Source: JAQUPP01 sp041649955 (GTDB taxonomy: Bacteria; Patescibacteriota; Patescibacteriia; UBA2591; JAQUPP01). From it: a DNA stretch of 62,671 bases. Shown piece by piece: positions 60,920 to 62,671 of this stretch. The stretch spans positions 1-62,671 of the forward strand of contig JBAZMD010000004.1 in the NCBI GenBank assembly GCA_041649955.1, read 5' to 3'. Every line of letters starts with the position of its first letter. The first letter of the stretch is position 1. The position numbers and the translations under genes were made by a program. Below the pieces are notes generated by a model, which had not been told where the DNA came from, ran no database searches, and was given only the letters and a program-made list of their open reading frames with translations.

Positions 60920-60948
60920 TTGATGTTTTAACTATAATTACTTATGAT
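60920..60948 (+). promoter_or_regulatory. Probable recombinase promoter, divergent
   Basis: TTGATG (60920-60925), a 17-bp spacer and TATGAT (60943-60948). The serine recombinase gene starts 138 nt downstream. It overlaps the leader of the LexA-methylase gene. Confidence 0.5.
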
Positions 60949-60985
60949 ACTATTATACCGAAAATCTTACGAAAATGGAAGTATC
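60946..60985 (-). promoter_or_regulatory. LexA-methylase promoter with operator-like repeats
   Basis: On the minus strand the -10 is a perfect TATAAT (60957-60952), 41 nt before the ATG. The spacer holds two direct ATTTTCG repeats (60976-60970 and 60965-60959), 11 bp apart, about one helical turn. GATACT (60946) and AGTATC (60980) flank the whole as an inverted repeat. This is the obvious place for the LexA domain to bind. Confidence 0.55.
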
Positions 60986-61085
60986 AGCTTGTGGATTACT
61001 ATAAGTTATCAACTCACCCCATCTGGACTCCCTTGAGCCGTGCGTCATCAATGTTTCATAGAGATTAATTAATAATTTTAAATCT

Positions 61086-62402
61086 ATGGAACAAACAACA
61101 AAAATAAGGGTTGGACAACTGACTCAAGCACCGGCAGTAGTAATCAAGTATTGTCTCTATGCTCGCAAGTCGACCGAGCAAGATGATATGCAGGCACTTT
61201 CCATTGATTCACAGATTAAAGAGATGACAGAGATCGCCCAGCGGGATAATTTGCAAGTGGTAGAGATTAAGCGCGAATCCCATTCGTCCAAAGCAGTGGG
61301 CCAAAGGCCAGTCTTTAATCAGATGATTAGTGAACTCAAAGAGGGTAAATTCAATGCCATTCTAACATGGGCCCCTGATCGGTTAAGTAGAAACGCTGGA
61401 GACTTAGGATCCTTAGTTGATTTAATGGATCAGGGAGTACTAATAGAAATTAAAACTTATAGTCAGAAATTCACCAACAACCCAAATGAGAAGTTTTTGC
61501 TGATGATTTTAGGCAGTAATGCTAAATTAGAAAACGACAATAAATCAGTTAATGTTAAGCGAGGACTTAAGGCTAAGTGCGAGATGGGTTGGAAACCATC
61601 TATTCCACCCACGGGCTATTTAATGGAAAATCATATTGATAAACGAGGCCAAATTAGATTGGACCCTAAAAGATCGGTTATTATAAAACAGGTGTTTGAA
61701 AAAATTGTTTACGAAAACTGGAGTGGCAGAAAAACATATCATTGGCTATTAGAGATTGGTTTCAAAACTAAAAATGGTAAACGTCTATCGTTGGGTAACG
61801 TCTATATTCTACTTCGAAATACTTTCTATTATGGCGAGTTTGAGTTTCCGGCCAATAGCGGCCATTGGTATCAAGGTAAACACATGCCAATTATTACCAA
61901 AGAAATATTTGATAAAGTTCAAGAAGCCTTAGACCAGAATTATGTACCCAAAACAGAGAGCAAAGAATTCGCTTTTACTAAACTCATTAAATGTGGCTAT
62001 TGCGGATCGGGTATTACCGCTGACGAAAAATTTAAGAAATTAAAAGATGGCGGAGTCAATCGCCATGTTTATTATCGGTGTACCAAGGTTAAGAATATCG
62101 ATTGCAAAAATCAAGCTATTAACGAGCAAGATCTAATCAAAGAATTAATTGAAATGATCGATAAAATTAATCTTGATGAATTGGGTATTAAAACAAAAAT
62201 TGAAGATGAAATGATCAGATACAATAAATTTCAAATGGGCGTCTTGGGGACAATCAATAAGATTAAAATGAATACCGAAATCAACACTAGGAATTATGCC
62301 AAATACATTCTCAAAGAGGGATCACTGATTGAAAAGAGAGAATTACTGTCTTGTCTACAAAGTAAATTAATATTAAAAGACAAAAAGATTTGTGTAGAAT
62401 AA
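61086..62402 (+). CDS. Large serine recombinase (integrase)
   Basis: 438 residues. The N-terminal resolvase domain has the nucleophile Ser29 in YCLYARKSTEQDD and the conserved Arg in TWAPDRLSRN. A recombinase domain follows (RGLKAKCEMGWKPSIPPTGYL, GRKTYHWLLEIGFKTKNGKRL). A zinc ribbon, KLIKCGYCGSGITADEKF...YYRCTKVKNIDCKN, completes the family layout; the C-terminal coiled coil is short. It would insert or excise the island. It starts 176 nt from the divergent LexA-methylase gene and ends with its own terminator, 140 nt from tRNA-like sequence. Confidence 0.92.
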   Translation: MEQTTKIRVGQLTQAPAVVIKYCLYARKSTEQDDMQALSIDSQIKEMTEIAQRDNLQVVEIKRESHSSKAVGQRPVFNQMISELKEGKFNAILTWAPDRLSRNAGDLGSLVDLMDQGVLIEIKTYSQKFTNNPNEKFLLMILGSNAKLENDNKSVNVKRGLKAKCEMGWKPSIPPTGYLMENHIDKRGQIRLDPKRSVIIKQVFEKIVYENWSGRKTYHWLLEIGFKTKNGKRLSLGNVYILLRNTFYYGEFEFPANSGHWYQGKHMPIITKEIFDKVQEALDQNYVPKTESKEFAFTKLIKCGYCGSGITADEKFKKLKDGGVNRHVYYRCTKVKNIDCKNQAINEQDLIKELIEMIDKINLDELGIKTKIEDEMIRYNKFQMGVLGTINKIKMNTEINTRNYAKYILKEGSLIEKRELLSCLQSKLILKDKKICVE

Positions 62403-62410
62403 CTAGAAAC

Positions 62411-62442
62411 AAAAAATCACCAAGGAAGCTTGGTGATTTTTT
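62411..62442 (+). terminator. Recombinase terminator
   Basis: AAAAAATCACCAAG, GAAG loop, CTTGGTGATTTTTT: a strong stem with U-runs on both strands. Confidence 0.9.
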
Positions 62443-62455
62443 GTTTATCTTGAAT

Positions 62456-62528
62456 CAAGAGACAAGGTTCGAGTCCTAGAGAGGTACGATTTTTCAATGC
62501 TTTAAACGCTATGCCTCACGGTCTCTTG
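62456..62528. other. Inverted repeat with a tRNA T-arm-like sequence, possible attachment-site debris
   Basis: CAAGAGAC (62456-62463) and GTCTCTTG (62521-62528) are perfect inverted repeats. Directly after the first, GGTTCGAGTCCT (62466-62477) looks like a tRNA T-arm, but no acceptor or anticodon arm belongs to it. Its position between the recombinase and tRNA-Lys suggests an attachment-site remnant. Confidence 0.35.
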
Positions 62529-62541
62529 ACTTGTCACTAGC

Positions 62542-62623
62542 TGGTACCCCCTGAAGGAATCAGACCTTCGTCAATTGCTTAAGAGTCCGCCAGCTGGCGG
62601 ATTTACCATTGAGCTAAAGTATA
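62542..62623 (-). pseudogene. Disrupted tRNA-Lys(CTT)-like gene
   Basis: On the minus strand the 3' half is intact: anticodon loop CTCTTAA, T-arm GAAGG-TCTGATT-CCTTC, then AGGGGGT-A-CCA. The 5' half has a good D-arm start (TAGCTCAATGGTA), but the 3' D-stem and 5' anticodon stem are replaced by TCCGCCAGCTGGCGGA, and the first seven bases do not pair with AGGGGGT. It cannot fold as a normal tRNA and is probably dead. Confidence 0.6.
62586..62601. repeat. Perfect 16-bp palindrome inside the tRNA-like sequence
   Basis: TCCGCCAGCTGGCGGA equals its own reverse complement and differs by one base from the palindrome in the isomerase gene (9095-9110). Confidence 0.8.
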
Positions 62624-62627
62624 AAAT

Positions 62628-62671
62628 ACCCCCAATAGGGATCGAACCTATATCAATTGCTTAAGAGGCAA
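62628..62671 (-). tRNA. tRNA-Lys(CTT), 3' part, cut by the window edge
   Basis: On the minus strand: anticodon stem TTGC, loop CTCTTAA (anticodon CTT), GCAAT, a 4-nt variable loop, T-arm ATAGG-TTCGATC-CCTAT, acceptor TGGGGGT and discriminator A. CCA is not encoded. The 5' half lies beyond the window. It shares a 15-bp core (CTCTTAAGCAATTGA) with the disrupted copy 84 bp away. Confidence 0.7.

Noticed and set aside
62466..62477. A complete tRNA on the plus strand around the T-arm-like sequence
   Set aside because: No acceptor, D-arm or anticodon arm can be built around it; only the T-loop resembles a tRNA.
1..62671. CRISPR array
   Set aside because: No series of regularly spaced identical repeats with unique spacers was found; the repeats seen are inverted or only present two or three times.
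1..62671. UGA recoded as glycine, as in some CPR lineages
   Set aside because: TGA serves as the stop of trxA, the flavoprotein gene and the methylase at 56501, and conserved proteins read through without internal TGA.

Overview
The window is AT-rich, gene-dense bacterial DNA that looks like a member of the Patescibacteria (Candidate Phyla Radiation), probably Parcubacteria-like. The reasons are four tandem VirB2/TrbC-like pilin paralogues, short versions of core proteins, a lone bifunctional phosphoglucose/phosphomannose isomerase, scattered polysaccharide genes, many start codons without a Shine-Dalgarno sequence, and several promoters whose -10 box lies 6-8 nt before the ATG (leaderless transcripts). 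TGA is used as stop and is not seen inside genes, so this is not a UGA=Gly lineage.

Positions 1-43,600 read as chromosomal backbone. From left to right: a storage-glycan cluster (two GT5 glycogen-synthase-like genes, a PHP phosphoesterase, an APH-type kinase, a GH57 hydrolase); ruvC and yebC; a surface-glycan cluster on the plus strand (isomerase, four multi-pass GT-C-like proteins, a UGM-like flavoprotein, a GT2 enzyme); four pilin-like genes; a solute-binding lipoprotein; galU; divergent leaderless tyrS and PBP1A; two paralogous methyltransferases inserted between 62-bp direct repeats; a C39-like peptidase; rfbB, gtrA, mltG; trxA-trxB; lspA; a DksA/TraR zinc finger gene; rpsA-ftsH; dnaN and a HU gene. 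Several small inverted-repeat element families are scattered here. Two members abut start codons, one codes for the N-terminus of a pilin-like protein and one lies inside the isomerase gene.

Positions 43,600-46,500 hold small, well-delimited units: a 45-codon gene with its own promoter and terminator, a PolB-like exonuclease, a 66-codon gene inside a 400-bp segment bounded by 15-bp inverted repeats, and a multi-zinc-ribbon protein.

Positions 46,500-62,600 look like a mobile accessory island next to tRNA-Lys genes. It has a strong promoter with a palindromic operator, a ~160-nt structured RNA ending in a terminator, a ParB-methyltransferase, a TerS-like protein and an ATPase-only TerL-like protein. 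Then come an Mrr-like nuclease, a two-gene module of unknown function (221 aa + 980 aa alpha-helical protein), decayed fragments of restriction-modification genes, and a complete type IIS (AlwI/BstNBI-family) restriction-modification operon. A large serine recombinase ends the island. No capsid, portal or tail gene is visible.

The most striking gene is the first of the restriction operon, a single 563-residue protein made of a complete LexA repressor (winged helix, Ala90-Gly91 cleavage site, Ser125/Lys163 dyad) fused to a D12-class adenine methyltransferase. This suggests a restriction-modification system whose methylase is its own SOS-responsive repressor.
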